A stretch of DNA of 64,000 nt from Streptomyces sp. MJM8645 (lineage in GTDB: Bacteria > Actinomycetota > Actinomycetes > Streptomycetales > Streptomycetaceae): assembly GCF_001625365.1 (NCBI RefSeq), contig NZ_LJJF01000001.1:2535001-2599000 (forward strand), written 5' to 3'. The position numbers were made by a program, and so were the translations under genes. This document shows, piece by piece, positions 56,270 through 64,000 of this stretch (position 1 is its first letter; the number at the start of each line of letters is the position of its first letter). The notes under the pieces are model-generated. The model did no database searches, was not told where the DNA came from, and saw only the letters and a program-made list of their open reading frames with translations.

Positions 56270-57610
56270 ATGAGCGCCGCAACGCCGCTCCCGCAGGAGC
56301 GCCGCCTGGTCACTGCGATCCCCGGTCCGAAGTCGCAGGAGCTGCAGGCCCGCAAGCTGGGTGCGGTGGCGGCCGGTGTCGGCACCACCCTGCCGGTGTA
56401 CGTGTCCCGTGCCAACGGCGGCGTGCTGGAGGACGTGGACGGCAACTCGCTGATCGACTTCGGCTCCGGTATCGCCGTGACGAACGTCGGCAACAGCGCC
56501 GAGGCCGTGGTGGCGAAGGCGAGCGAGCAGCTGGCCGCCTTCACCCACACCTGTTTCATGGTGACCCCGTACGAGGGTTACGTGGCGGTCGCCGAGCAGC
56601 TGAACGAGCTGACCCCGGGTGACCACGACAAGCGCACCGCGCTGTTCAACTCGGGCGCCGAGGCGGTCGAGAACGCGGTGAAGGTGGCCCGCGCCTACAC
56701 CAAGCGCACCGCCGTCGTGGTGTTCGACCACGGCTACCACGGCCGTACGAACCTGACCATGGGCCTGACGGCGAAGAACATGCCGTACAAGCAGGGCTTC
56801 GGCCCGTTCGCCCCGGAGATCTACCGGGTGCCGGTGGCCTACCCGTACCGCTGGCTGACGGGTGCGGAGAACTGCGCCGCCGAGGCCGCCGCGCAGGCGA
56901 TCGAGATCATCAACAAGCAGATCGGCGCCGAGAACGTCGCCGCGATCATCATCGAGCCGATCCAGGGCGAGGGCGGCTTCATCGAGCCGGCCAAGGGCTT
57001 CCTGCCGGCGATCGTGGAGTACGCGAAGGCGAACGGCATCGTGTTCATCGCGGACGAGATCCAGACCGGTTTCTGCCGTACCGGCCAGTGGTTCGCCTGT
57101 GAGGACGAGGGCATCGTCCCGGACCTGATCACCACCGCGAAGGGCATCGCCGGCGGTCTGCCGCTGGCGGCGGTGACCGGTCGCGCCGAGATCATGGACG
57201 CCGCGCACGCGGGCGGCCTGGGCGGCACCTACGGCGGCAACCCGGTGGCCTGTGCGGCCGCGCTGGGCGCCATCGAGACGATGAAGGAGCAGGACCTCAA
57301 CGGCAAGGCGCAGCGGATCGGCGAGATCATGCTGGGCCGCCTGCGGGCGATGCAGGAGAAGTTCGACATCATCGGCGAGATCCGCGGCCGCGGCGCGATG
57401 ATCGCCGTCGAGCTGGTGAAGCCGGGCGGCAAGGAGCCGAACGCGGAGGCCACCGCGGCCATCGCGAAGGCCTGCCACGCCGAGGGCCTGGTGGTGCTGA
57501 CCGCCGGCACCTACGGCAACGTGCTGCGCTTCCTGCCGCCGCTGGTCATCGCGGAGCACCTCCTGGCCGAGGGCCTGGACATCCTGGAGGGCGCTTTCAC
57601 CGCCGTCTGA
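56270..57610 (+). CDS. gabT: 4-aminobutyrate aminotransferase
   Basis: Class III PLP transaminase moving the amino group of GABA to 2-oxoglutarate, giving succinate semialdehyde. The cofactor lysine is Lys291 in TTAKGIAGGLPLAAV; upstream are the FNSGAEAVENAVKVARAYT block and the aspartate in FIADEIQTGFCRTG. 446 residues, full length. ATG at 56270 with GGAG 6 nt upstream. Codon use is stronger (fewer GTC/CTC, more GTC-free) than in flanking genes, suggesting good expression. The aldehyde dehydrogenase 4 kb away would complete GABA degradation. Confidence 0.95.
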   Translation: MSAATPLPQERRLVTAIPGPKSQELQARKLGAVAAGVGTTLPVYVSRANGGVLEDVDGNSLIDFGSGIAVTNVGNSAEAVVAKASEQLAAFTHTCFMVTPYEGYVAVAEQLNELTPGDHDKRTALFNSGAEAVENAVKVARAYTKRTAVVVFDHGYHGRTNLTMGLTAKNMPYKQGFGPFAPEIYRVPVAYPYRWLTGAENCAAEAAAQAIEIINKQIGAENVAAIIIEPIQGEGGFIEPAKGFLPAIVEYAKANGIVFIADEIQTGFCRTGQWFACEDEGIVPDLITTAKGIAGGLPLAAVTGRAEIMDAAHAGGLGGTYGGNPVACAAALGAIETMKEQDLNGKAQRIGEIMLGRLRAMQEKFDIIGEIRGRGAMIAVELVKPGGKEPNAEATAAIAKACHAEGLVVLTAGTYGNVLRFLPPLVIAEHLLAEGLDILEGAFTAV

Positions 57611-57665
57611 GCGGTGTCGCCCGTCAGGTCGTGAACCCCCTCCGGAGGGTTGTCCGGACAGCGCT

Positions 57666-57704
57666 GAACGGCCCGTGGGGACCTCTGGTCCTCGCGGGCC
57701 GTTC
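57666..57704 (+). terminator. Terminator after gabT
   Basis: A 10-bp outer stem (57666-57675 with 57695-57704) and a nested 5-bp stem (57679-57683 with 57687-57691) form a long hairpin followed by GGTTGT, 55 nt after the stop. Confidence 0.7.
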
Positions 57705-57854
57705 GGTTGTCACCGGCCGGTCGGACGGGCCCGACGCCCGGTCGGGCCAGGTCGTCGGGGCTCCCGGAGGGCCGCCCGGGGCGGGGTGAAGATGATGTGG
57801 GGAATCGCTGAAGGCGCTCGGCGCGGAAGGGCTGTTGACGTAGTGTCATCACCG

Positions 57855-58772
57855 ATGGACAGCGAGCCGCAGCCATGGGCGGAGCCGCTTGCGGGGTCGC
57901 CCCCGACGGCGGGTCCGCATGCGTGCCGCGAGGACAACCAGGCCGCCCCGGGAGGGGTGGCGTCCACCGAAGACCGATCGACCGACCGTCCGACCCACAC
58001 CCCCCGGGGCGCACGGAACGGCGATCATCAGAGCCGCCCCGGAGCTCTCCCCCCTGCTCCGGGGCGGCTGTCCGGCGTTCCGGGCCGGGTGGCCCGTTCG
58101 GTGGCCGTGCCGCTGACGGCGGCGGTCGTCCTGCTGCTGGTGTCGTGGCAGGTGGCGGCGGACGGCCCACTGCTCGGATGGGACCGCTCGGTCCGCGGAG
58201 CCGTCCGGAGCGCCCACCGGGACCACCCCAGCGCGCTGCTGGACCAGCTGGGCCAGGTCCTGTCCGACCTGGGCGACAGCGTGCCCGCGATCCCTGTGCT
58301 GCTGGCGGCCGGCGTGCTGGCCGCGTGGCGGTGGCGCCGGACGGGGGCGGCGGGGCGCTGGTGGCTGCCGCTGCCGGTGGCGGCGCTGACCGCCGGACTG
58401 ATCCCGCTGCTGGTGGTGCCGGCCAAGGCGGCGTTCGCCCGGCCGGGCCCGCTCGGTGATCCGCTGACGCCGGGGCAGTGGGGCTGGTACCCGTCCGGGC
58501 ACACCGCCACCGCGTCGCTCTCGTACGGGGTGGCGGCGCTGCTGCTGGTGCGGGTGGCGGGGCCGTGGGCGGCGCGCCTGCTGACGGCGGGCGCGGGGCT
58601 GCTGGCGGTGGGCGTCGGCGCGGGGCTGGTGTGGAGCGACTTCCACTGGCTGCTGGACGTGGTGGCCAGCTGGTGCCTGGCCGCCCTGGTGCTGTGGGGG
58701 CTGGCCCGGCGGCTGCCCCGGCCGGGCGGCGGGGGCGGCGGCGGTCAGGCCTCGGGGTCGTCGTTGCGGTGA
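57855..58772 (+). CDS. PAP2-family membrane phosphatase
   Basis: Lipid phosphate/undecaprenyl-pyrophosphate phosphatase-like protein. The three PAP2 signatures are present: KAAFARPGP, PSGHTATASLSYG and SDFHWLLDVVASW, within about five hydrophobic helices from residue 80 to the end. The first 75 residues are Pro/Arg/Gly-rich and not conserved, so the start is uncertain; the ATG at 57855 has no good ribosome site and a GTG around 58086 near the first helix is possible. Its carboxyl end overlaps the converging DUF2218 gene by 28 bp. Substrate unknown. Confidence 0.8.
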   Translation: MDSEPQPWAEPLAGSPPTAGPHACREDNQAAPGGVASTEDRSTDRPTHTPRGARNGDHQSRPGALPPAPGRLSGVPGRVARSVAVPLTAAVVLLLVSWQVAADGPLLGWDRSVRGAVRSAHRDHPSALLDQLGQVLSDLGDSVPAIPVLLAAGVLAAWRWRRTGAAGRWWLPLPVAALTAGLIPLLVVPAKAAFARPGPLGDPLTPGQWGWYPSGHTATASLSYGVAALLLVRVAGPWAARLLTAGAGLLAVGVGAGLVWSDFHWLLDVVASWCLAALVLWGLARRLPRPGGGGGGGQASGSSLR

Positions 58773-59077
58773 ACGAGGCCGGTCTCGCCGTTGTCGCGGT
58801 GCCATTCGATGACGAGTTCGTCGCGGGCGCCGAAGCGGACGAGGTGGCGGCCGACGACGTCCTCCAGACCGGGCAGGTTCTCCCGCTCGCCCTCGACGGT
58901 GAGCAGCAGCGCGTCGGGCCGGGCTTCCAGGGTGGCGGTGCCGGCGCCGAAGACCAGGGTGCCGCGGCCGGTCTCCTCGGAGAAGGTGGCCTCGATCTTG
59001 CGGCCCATGTGGGCGGCGAGCTGCTTGGCGTAGCGGGTGGGGCGGTCGGTGGTGACGCGGGCTTCGGAGCGGGGCAC
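58745..59077 (-). CDS. DUF2218 family protein
   Basis: 110 residues matching DUF2218: TDRPTRYAKQLAAHMGRKIEATFSEETGRGTLVF near the start and a short alpha/beta end. Members are small cytoplasmic proteins often found next to iron-uptake genes; their biochemical role is unknown. A GTG at 59077 with GGAGG 4 nt upstream starts it. A 19-bp sequence related to the DmdR/IdeR iron box lies 39-57 bp upstream of the start codon (see that entry). It is convergent with, and overlaps, the PAP2 gene. Confidence 0.8.
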   Translation of the reverse strand: MPRSEARVTTDRPTRYAKQLAAHMGRKIEATFSEETGRGTLVFGAGTATLEARPDALLLTVEGERENLPGLEDVVGRHLVRFGARDELVIEWHRDNGETGLVHRNDDPEA

Positions 59078-59115
59078 GGGCCCTCCAGGATCCGGGGAGG
59101 GAACTTAGGGTCCCC

Positions 59116-59134
59116 TCAGTTGGGGCTACGCTAA
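59116..59134 (-). promoter_or_regulatory. Candidate iron box (DmdR/IdeR-type) upstream of the DUF2218 gene
   Basis: Minus strand TTAGCGTAGCCCCAACTGA matches 13 of 19 positions of the Streptomyces iron-box consensus TTAGGTTAGGCTCACCTAA. It lies between the DUF2218 gene and the divergent MarR gene. Only a partial match is seen, so control by iron is a hypothesis. Confidence 0.4.
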
Positions 59135-59143
59135 CCCAGGTAC

Positions 59144-59156
59144 TGAGCCAAGCTCA
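59144..59156. promoter_or_regulatory. Inverted repeat TGAGC-CAA-GCTCA in the marR promoter region
   Basis: Perfect 5-bp arms with a 3-bp centre, about 90 bp upstream of the MarR start codon in the divergent DUF2218/MarR region. MarR proteins often bind their own promoter; this is the most regular site in the gap, though short. Confidence 0.35.
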
Positions 59157-59244
59157 ACATTTTTCTCCGGGTGCCGTCCGCTGTCGGCCGCCGGCCCCGG
59201 ACCGGCCGATACCCTGGGGCGGACGCCTGCCGAGGAGACCGCCG

Positions 59245-59856
59245 ATGACCACCACGCCGACCGACCCGGCGGACCCCTCCCCCGGCCCGCCCGGCGCCCC
59301 TGCCGAGGCGACCGCCTCGGACACCACGGCCTCGGACGCGGCCTCGGACACCGCCGCCTCGGACGCGGCCTCGGACACCGCCGCCGAGCTGGCCGACACG
59401 ATGACCAGGGCGATCAAGCGGATCCGTCGGCAGACCGGGTGGCGGCTGGAACCGTACGGCATCACCCCCGGCCAGGCCCGGGCGCTGAACACCCTGGCCC
59501 ACGCGCCCGGCTGCGAGCTGCCGGACCGCGCGATGCGGCTGAGCGACCTCGCCGAGCGGCTGCACATCGCCCCGCGCTCGGCGACCACCGTGGTCGACGC
59601 ACTGGAGGAGGCCGGCCTGGTCGAGCGCAGGCCCGATCCGGCCGACCGGCGGGCGGTCCGGATCCTGCTGACCGAGGCGGGCCGCGCAGCGGTGGAACGG
59701 ATCGGGCAGGTCCGGCACGAGGTGGCCCAGGAGTACTTCGGCGAGGTCGGTCCCGACGAGCAGGAAGTGCTGCTGCGAGTGCTGCGCGCCGCCGAGGCCC
59801 GCTTCCTCGCAGCCGGTCCACCACCGCGGACGGCGCCCCCGGGCGCAGCGCGGTGA
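59245..59856 (+). CDS. MarR-family transcriptional regulator
   Basis: 203 residues. A disordered head of about 50 residues rich in Ala/Ser/Asp/Thr with SDTAASDAASDTAAS-like repeats (partly encoded by a 27-bp DNA repeat at about 59321-59390) precedes a winged helix-turn-helix (about 60-170, LSDLAERLHIAPRSATTVVDALEEAGLVERRPDPADRRAVRILLT). The head is unusual for MarR. ATG at 59245 with GAGGAG upstream. It is divergent from the DUF2218 gene, which it may regulate. Confidence 0.9.
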   Translation: MTTTPTDPADPSPGPPGAPAEATASDTTASDAASDTAASDAASDTAAELADTMTRAIKRIRRQTGWRLEPYGITPGQARALNTLAHAPGCELPDRAMRLSDLAERLHIAPRSATTVVDALEEAGLVERRPDPADRRAVRILLTEAGRAAVERIGQVRHEVAQEYFGEVGPDEQEVLLRVLRAAEARFLAAGPPPRTAPPGAAR

Positions 59857-59931
59857 CGCGGGAGCGGTCGGCTGCGCTGGGCGGCCCGCCGCGTTAGACC
59901 CCGTCCCGGCCCGTCCCGCCCTGCCCTGCCC

Positions 59932-60696
59932 CTAGGTGGCGAGGCCGATCACCAGCCACATGAACCCCACCCCGGCGACGGTGCAGAGCAGGGTGCTGCG
60001 GGAGGGGTGCGGGCTGTGGGCCTCCGGGAGGATGTCGGAGGTCGCCAGGTAGAGCAGGAACCCGGAGAAGAAGCCGAGGTAGAGGCCGAGCAGGTGCTCG
60101 GGGATGGTGAAGGCCAGGGTGATCGCGGCGCCGGACACCGGGGCCAGCGCGTCCGCCGCGAGCAGCGTCAGCGCCCGCCGCCGGTTGTTCCCGTAGAGCC
60201 GGGTGATCGTGTACGTGTTGAAGCCGTCGGCGAAGTCGTGGGCGACGACGGCGATGGCGACGACCGTTCCGACCGTGGTGCCGGCCTGGAAGGCGGCGCC
60301 GATCGCGAAGCCGTCCATCACGCTGTGCCCGACCAGGGCCAGCGCGGCGGTCAGGCCGACGCCCTGGCGCCCGGCGTGGTGGGCGTGCGCGTGCTGGTGG
60401 CCGTGGGTGTGCTCGGCGTACTCGCTCTCGTGGCCGCGGTGGATGGCGACCGCGCGTTCGACCACGTGGATGGTGAGGAAGCCGACCGCGAACATCAGCA
60501 GCGCCTGCGGCACGCCGTGCACCTCGTCCGGTGCCTGGCGCATGGCCTCGGGCAGCAGGTCGAAGGCGACCACGCCGAGCATGAGGCCGGCGGCGAAGCC
60601 GAGCACGAGGTGGCGGCGGTCGCCGGTGCGTTGGGCGACGAAGCCGCCGATCAGGGTCATCAGGAACGCCCCGGCGGCGACCAGGACGGCGGTCAC
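59932..60696 (-). CDS. ZIP-family metal transporter
   Basis: 254 residues with seven to eight hydrophobic segments. The metal-binding helices show GHSVMDGFAIGAA (helix 4 region) and HDFADGFNTYTITRL (helix 5 region); a histidine-rich cytoplasmic loop (HTHGHQHAHAHHAG, about 95-110) lies between. ZIP transporters import zinc, iron or manganese. GTG at 60696. It stands alone, convergent with the MarR gene. Confidence 0.88.
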   Translation of the reverse strand: MTAVLVAAGAFLMTLIGGFVAQRTGDRRHLVLGFAAGLMLGVVAFDLLPEAMRQAPDEVHGVPQALLMFAVGFLTIHVVERAVAIHRGHESEYAEHTHGHQHAHAHHAGRQGVGLTAALALVGHSVMDGFAIGAAFQAGTTVGTVVAIAVVAHDFADGFNTYTITRLYGNNRRRALTLLAADALAPVSGAAITLAFTIPEHLLGLYLGFFSGFLLYLATSDILPEAHSPHPSRSTLLCTVAGVGFMWLVIGLAT

Positions 60697-60988
60697 CGGG
60701 CCGCCTCCGGGTGGGTCGATCCGCTGTGCGGGCGCCGGCGGGTGCCGCCGTGTGGTCTGCCGGGCGCTCTGCCCATTCCTCTCCCCCTGGGGTCCGCCCG
60801 TGGCCGGGCCGACCGCCGACCGTATCGGACGACCGTTCGACGGTGATCGCCCGGGGTGCCGCTGCTCCGCCGGTGCCCGTTCCCCAGCCTCGGGTCGGGT
60901 GCGGGGGCGCGCCCGCCGGGCGGTCCGTCGGGGTGAGCTGCGAAGACGGGGACGGGGACGAGGGTGGGGGCGGGGACCGGAGGTGGGG
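60697..60988. other. Gene-free gap with G-quadruplex-prone stretch
   Basis: 292 bp without a credible gene between the ZIP start and the Mrr-like stop. The plus strand carries GGGG, GGGG, GGG, GGGGG and GGGG runs between 60948 and 60975 separated by 1-4 nt, matching the pattern for an intramolecular G-quadruplex. The ZIP promoter should lie at its left part; no hexamers were recognised. Confidence 0.4.
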
Positions 60989-62665
60989 TCAGCGGCCTGC
61001 GGCGAGGGGCAGGCCGAGGTGGGTGCGGGCGAGTTCGCTCACGCCGTCGCCGTCGACCAGGTGGATGTGGCGGTGGCTCTCCTCGCCCGTGAGGTCGAGG
61101 GCCTCGTCGGCGAAGCGGCCGGTGGTCAGCCGCAGGCCGCGCTCGGCGGACTCCTCCTGAACGGCCTCGGCCAGGGTGACGATCTCCTCCGCGCTGACCG
61201 GCGCGGCGCCCCGGGAGGCCCAGACCACCCAGCGGCCGGGCAGCGCACTGCCCGGGGCCCCCTCGCCGGTGGCGACCAGTCCGGCCGGGCCGCGCAGCCG
61301 CACGCTCCACTCGGCGAGCCCGCCGCGGGTGAGCAGGTCGCGCACCAGCTGGGCGAACTCGTTCGCGGACAGGTCGGGTGCGGCCGGTACGGCGGCACCC
61401 GCCTGCGCGGCGGGCTGCACGCCCACGCGGCCGTACGGGTCCGGGGTGACGGCGGCGCCGAGCTGGCGCAGCCGGACGAGCGCCTCGTCCTGCTCGGCGT
61501 CGGCGTAGACGCCTTCGTCGTCGCGCTCCTCGTACGGGGTGGCGGGCGGCAGCAGCCGGGTGCGGGCCAGTGCGTCGCGGTCGGCGTCCACGCTGACCAG
61601 GCACAGCGGCTCGGCGGTGCCGGGCTCGCGCAGCCAGCCGTTGAGCACGACGCCCGCGAGTATCTCGTCGGTGTCGACGGCGTCGGCGGCCTGGAGGGCG
61701 CGCAGGGCGAGCCGGGCGACCAGGCGCAGATAGTCGGTGGCCCGGTCCGCCGGCGGGCGCGGGACCGGGACGATATCGCCGTCCGGGGCGAGCCGGTAGC
61801 CGGTGAGCGAGGGCACCAGGTCGAGCGGCGGCAGGTCGAGGTCCAGCACGGCGGTACGGGTGAGCGGGCGGAAGACCGCCCGGCAGGGGGCGGGCAGGTC
61901 CTGGGTGGCGGTCTCGGCCGCGGCGAGCGCCCGCTCCAGCAGTGACTCCACGGCGGCCGGCTCGGACAGCCGGTAGGCCCGTCGGCACTCCTCCAGGCTC
62001 TCGTTGTACTCGCGCACGGCGCGGGCCCGGGCCTCCTCGGCCGCCTCGTGGACGCGCCGGGACTCGTCTGCGGCCGAGTTGTCGGCCTCGGCCCGGCGGG
62101 TGCGCCACTCGCGCAGGGAACGCTGGTGGGCCAGCCGGGCCTGGGCGAGCTCGCGCTGGTAACCGGAGTCGAGCAGGCGACGGGCCGGGGCGCCGTCGGG
62201 GTCGGCGGTGGCCGGCCCGGCGGGCGCGAAGTCCGCCCAGCGGGGCTCGGCCTCGCTGCCGGTCTCCGGCCCGTCGGCCGGGTAGGGGCGGGGCTCGTAG
62301 TGGCGCAGCTGGCTCTCGAAGTCCATGGCCGAGACGGGCAGTGCGGCCCGCCGGAGCAGGTCGGCCAGCCGGTCGTGCTCGGCCTGGACCGTGAGCGTGC
62401 GGTGGTGGGTCAGGGCGGCGGCCCGGCCGTGGGCGGCGATGGACTCCTCGGGCTCGGCCGGGCCGTCGCCGGACGCACCGTCGCCGGACGCACCGTCGCC
62501 GGACCCGCCGTCATCGGGCGTACCGGGGGCGGCGGCGTCCGGGTTCAGGCCCTGACCTTGGCCCTGGTCGGTGTTGAACTCTCTGAAGACCGAGGCGAGG
62601 AAGCCCGGCCGGGGGAACTGGACGGTGGCGGTGCCGTCGGGCTGGCCGTCTGCTGAGTGCTGCAT
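60989..62665 (-). CDS. Mrr-type restriction-endonuclease homologue lacking catalytic residues
   Basis: 558 residues. A disordered amino end with GASGDGASGDG repeats (encoded by 15-bp DNA repeats near 62470-62510), a coiled-coil stretch (about 150-245), a domain typical of Streptomyces Mrr-like proteins (LTRTAVLDLDLPPLDLVPSLTGYR ... LVARLALRALQAAD), and a carboxyl Mrr fold from about residue 428. Where active Mrr proteins have GGVD and QAKR, this protein has GPAG-LVATG and VVWASRG, so the aspartate, glutamine and lysine of the PD-(D/E)XK site are absent. The later TTGRFADEALDL and LVDGDGVSELAR blocks are kept. ATG at 62665; ATG at 62683 is also possible. The gene upstream is an unknown, 97 nt away. 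Confidence 0.8.
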   Translation of the reverse strand: MQHSADGQPDGTATVQFPRPGFLASVFREFNTDQGQGQGLNPDAAAPGTPDDGGSGDGASGDGASGDGPAEPEESIAAHGRAAALTHHRTLTVQAEHDRLADLLRRAALPVSAMDFESQLRHYEPRPYPADGPETGSEAEPRWADFAPAGPATADPDGAPARRLLDSGYQRELAQARLAHQRSLREWRTRRAEADNSAADESRRVHEAAEEARARAVREYNESLEECRRAYRLSEPAAVESLLERALAAAETATQDLPAPCRAVFRPLTRTAVLDLDLPPLDLVPSLTGYRLAPDGDIVPVPRPPADRATDYLRLVARLALRALQAADAVDTDEILAGVVLNGWLREPGTAEPLCLVSVDADRDALARTRLLPPATPYEERDDEGVYADAEQDEALVRLRQLGAAVTPDPYGRVGVQPAAQAGAAVPAAPDLSANEFAQLVRDLLTRGGLAEWSVRLRGPAGLVATGEGAPGSALPGRWVVWASRGAAPVSAEEIVTLAEAVQEESAERGLRLTTGRFADEALDLTGEESHRHIHLVDGDGVSELARTHLGLPLAAGR

Positions 62666-62779
62666 CGGTCGTCGTTCCCCCATGCTCGTCCGGCGCCTGC
62701 CCGGGGCGGCCGGCGACCCTGCGGCCCGCCCCTGCCGGACATTGTCCACCGAACGGGCGGCAGTGGTCAGCCCAGCCTC

Positions 62780-64000
62780 TCAGTTGGTCCGGGTGTTGGT
62801 CAGGTGCAGGCCGATGTAGCCGACATAGATCCGGCCACTGCCCGAGCAGTCGTCCAGGTAGTGCAGCCGGGGCGCGGTACGGCCGCCGCCGATCCGCAGG
62901 TGTGCGCCCATGAAGGCGCGCCGGGAGGCGTCCACGCTCTCCGGGACGGGCAGCATCCGTTCGCGCTTCCACTTGGTGTGGCTGAACACCGTCCGGGACT
63001 CCCCGCGCACCGCCTTGCGGGGCGGGAAGTGGTGGCAGCCCTCCGGGGTGTGCTCGCACCACTGCTTGAAGTCGCCGCCGGCCGCGCCGCGGACCGCCGC
63101 CTCGGCGTACTCCTGAAGGGCGGTCAGCCCGTCCCAGGCGAGCCGGGCCCAGCCCGCGCCGGAGCACCGGAGACCGTCCAGGGCGAGCGCGTTCTTCTGG
63201 TCGCCGGTGAAGGTCAGCAGCGTGAACTCGTCGATCCTGGCCATGAGTTCGGTGAAGGTCTCCGGTTTTCCGGGCCGGGCGGACGGCTTGGTGGTGAAGT
63301 GCCCGGCGGTGCCCTGGAGGATGCAGTGGCGCCCGGTGAGGGCGCGGGAGCCGGCCCGTACGTGGCCGTCCCGGCCGTCGTGGCGCTCGCGGAGCTCCGG
63401 ACGGTCGCGGCCCTCATGACCCTCGCGGCCGTCCTGCTTGTCCCGGCTGTCCCGACTCACCCGGTTGTCCCGGCGCTCGTGCCGCAGGGTGCGCCGGACC
63501 CGCTCCAGCTCGTCGGCCCTGGCCTGCTGCTCGGCGCGGTCCTGCTGTTCCTCCCGGACGAGCGCGGCCAGCTCGGCGCGGGCGGCGGCCGGGTCTCCGG
63601 CCGGGCTGACGGCCGCGCGGGGCGGCGCCGGGGCGACCCGCAGCACCGGGACGGCCGCCAGCGTGGGCGGCAGCGGCAGGTCGGCGGCGAGCCGGCGCGG
63701 CTCGCGGGCGAGCAGCCCGGCCGCGCGGCGGAGGTCCTGCTCTATTCGCCCCCGGGCGAGCACCGGGTGCCGGGCGCCGTCGCACCGGGAGGCGGGGTCG
63801 ACCTCGGGCAGGTAGGTGCGCACCGCTCCGCCGTAGACGCTGTGGTACTCCAGCGCGACGTTGAACCCGGTCCGGGCGCCCGGGTCCAGGACGTAGGCGG
63901 TGGCCAGGCCGGGCAGCTGGTGGCAGAGCGGGCGGACGACGTCCTCGACCCAGCGTTCGAGCGGGAGGTTCACCGGGACGCTGGCGACCACGACGGGCAG
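62780..64000 (-). CDS. Conserved two-domain protein of unknown function (5' end beyond the window)
   Basis: The right edge of the window cuts this gene: translation of the frame continues upstream of a GTG at 63991 through the edge (LPVVVASVPVNL), so no start is present. The amino domain has the pattern PLERWVEDVVRPLCHQLPGLATAYVLD and VYGGAVRTYLPEVDPAS; a charged Arg/Asp/Glu/His-rich linker runs through the middle; the carboxyl domain (about last 150 residues) contains ALALDGLRCSGAGWARLAWDGLTALQEYAEA and ends LHYLDDCSGSGRIYVGYIGLHLTNTRTN, a segment I recall at the end of many Streptomyces proteins of unknown function. It probably forms a unit with the dead-Mrr gene downstream. Confidence 0.7.
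   Translation of the reverse strand: MPVVVASVPVNLPLERWVEDVVRPLCHQLPGLATAYVLDPGARTGFNVALEYHSVYGGAVRTYLPEVDPASRCDGARHPVLARGRIEQDLRRAAGLLAREPRRLAADLPLPPTLAAVPVLRVAPAPPRAAVSPAGDPAAARAELAALVREEQQDRAEQQARADELERVRRTLRHERRDNRVSRDSRDKQDGREGHEGRDRPELRERHDGRDGHVRAGSRALTGRHCILQGTAGHFTTKPSARPGKPETFTELMARIDEFTLLTFTGDQKNALALDGLRCSGAGWARLAWDGLTALQEYAEAAVRGAAGGDFKQWCEHTPEGCHHFPPRKAVRGESRTVFSHTKWKRERMLPVPESVDASRRAFMGAHLRIGGGRTAPRLHYLDDCSGSGRIYVGYIGLHLTNTRTN

Noticed and set aside
63207..63815. Plus-strand frames at the right end
   Set aside because: Short Ser/Arg-rich frames opposite the charged linker of the partial minus-strand gene, with no start signals or homology.

Overview
The window is a roughly 73% G+C chromosomal segment from a Streptomycetaceae actinomycete (Streptomyces or Kitasatospora type). 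Evidence: codon use dominated by G/C third positions, many GTG/TTG starts with GGAGG-type ribosome sites, strong GC hairpins without U-tracts after genes, and a gene order that, from memory, follows the S. coelicolor SCO5676-SCO5745 region (order reversed or broken in places). It is mostly core chromosome, with accessory material at the right end and at a few insertions.

Layout. Positions 1-300 (minus strand) match the promoter and pre-16S leader of an rRNA operon running off the left edge. Then, all on the minus strand: RNase J, dapA, thyX, a small membrane protein, dapB, an M16 peptidase, pnp and rpsO, a block of RNA turnover and diaminopimelate (lysine/cell wall) biosynthesis. Positions 10.0-28.4 kb hold a type VII secretion system (T7SS): eccD (-), eccC (+), mycP, two WXG100 (Esx) genes and eccB (-), then eccE, an unknown T7SS-locus gene and a proline-rich ParA/MinD-like ATPase (+). 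An APC amino-acid permease and a SigE-family sigma factor with a membrane-anchored partner sit inside it.

From 28.4 to 42.0 kb is the translation/RNA operon region read on the minus strand: rimP, nusA, ylxR, infB, a DUF503 gene, rbfA, a DHH-family nanoRNase/PAP phosphatase, truB and ribF. A 1.2 kb-residue protein with a dead trypsin-like domain and a P-loop lies between truB and ribF. From 42.3 to 46.2 kb are a ferritin-like lipoprotein, a 199-bp MITE inserted at its stop codon, an antibiotic-kinase-like gene and two GNAT acetyltransferases. From 46.3 to 50.3 kb come ispG, an M50 site-2 protease and dxr (two steps of the MEP isoprenoid pathway).

From 50.4 to 57.6 kb is a probable GABA-catabolism island: an aldehyde dehydrogenase of the succinate-semialdehyde type, a PucR regulator, an orphan VirD4/TraG-like ATPase and, divergently, gabT. 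The right end (57.8-64 kb) carries a PAP2 phosphatase, a DUF2218 protein with a candidate iron box, a MarR regulator, a ZIP metal transporter, an Mrr-type restriction-endonuclease homologue that has lost its catalytic residues, and an edge-truncated partner gene of unknown function.

No CRISPR array, tRNA gene, complete insertion sequence or biosynthetic cluster was seen. The best leads for something undescribed are the pseudo-trypsin/P-loop protein at 29.5-33.1 kb, the dead-Mrr plus unknown pair at 61.0-64.0 kb, the orphan coupling ATPase beside gabT, and several regulatory hairpins and repeats listed in the findings.
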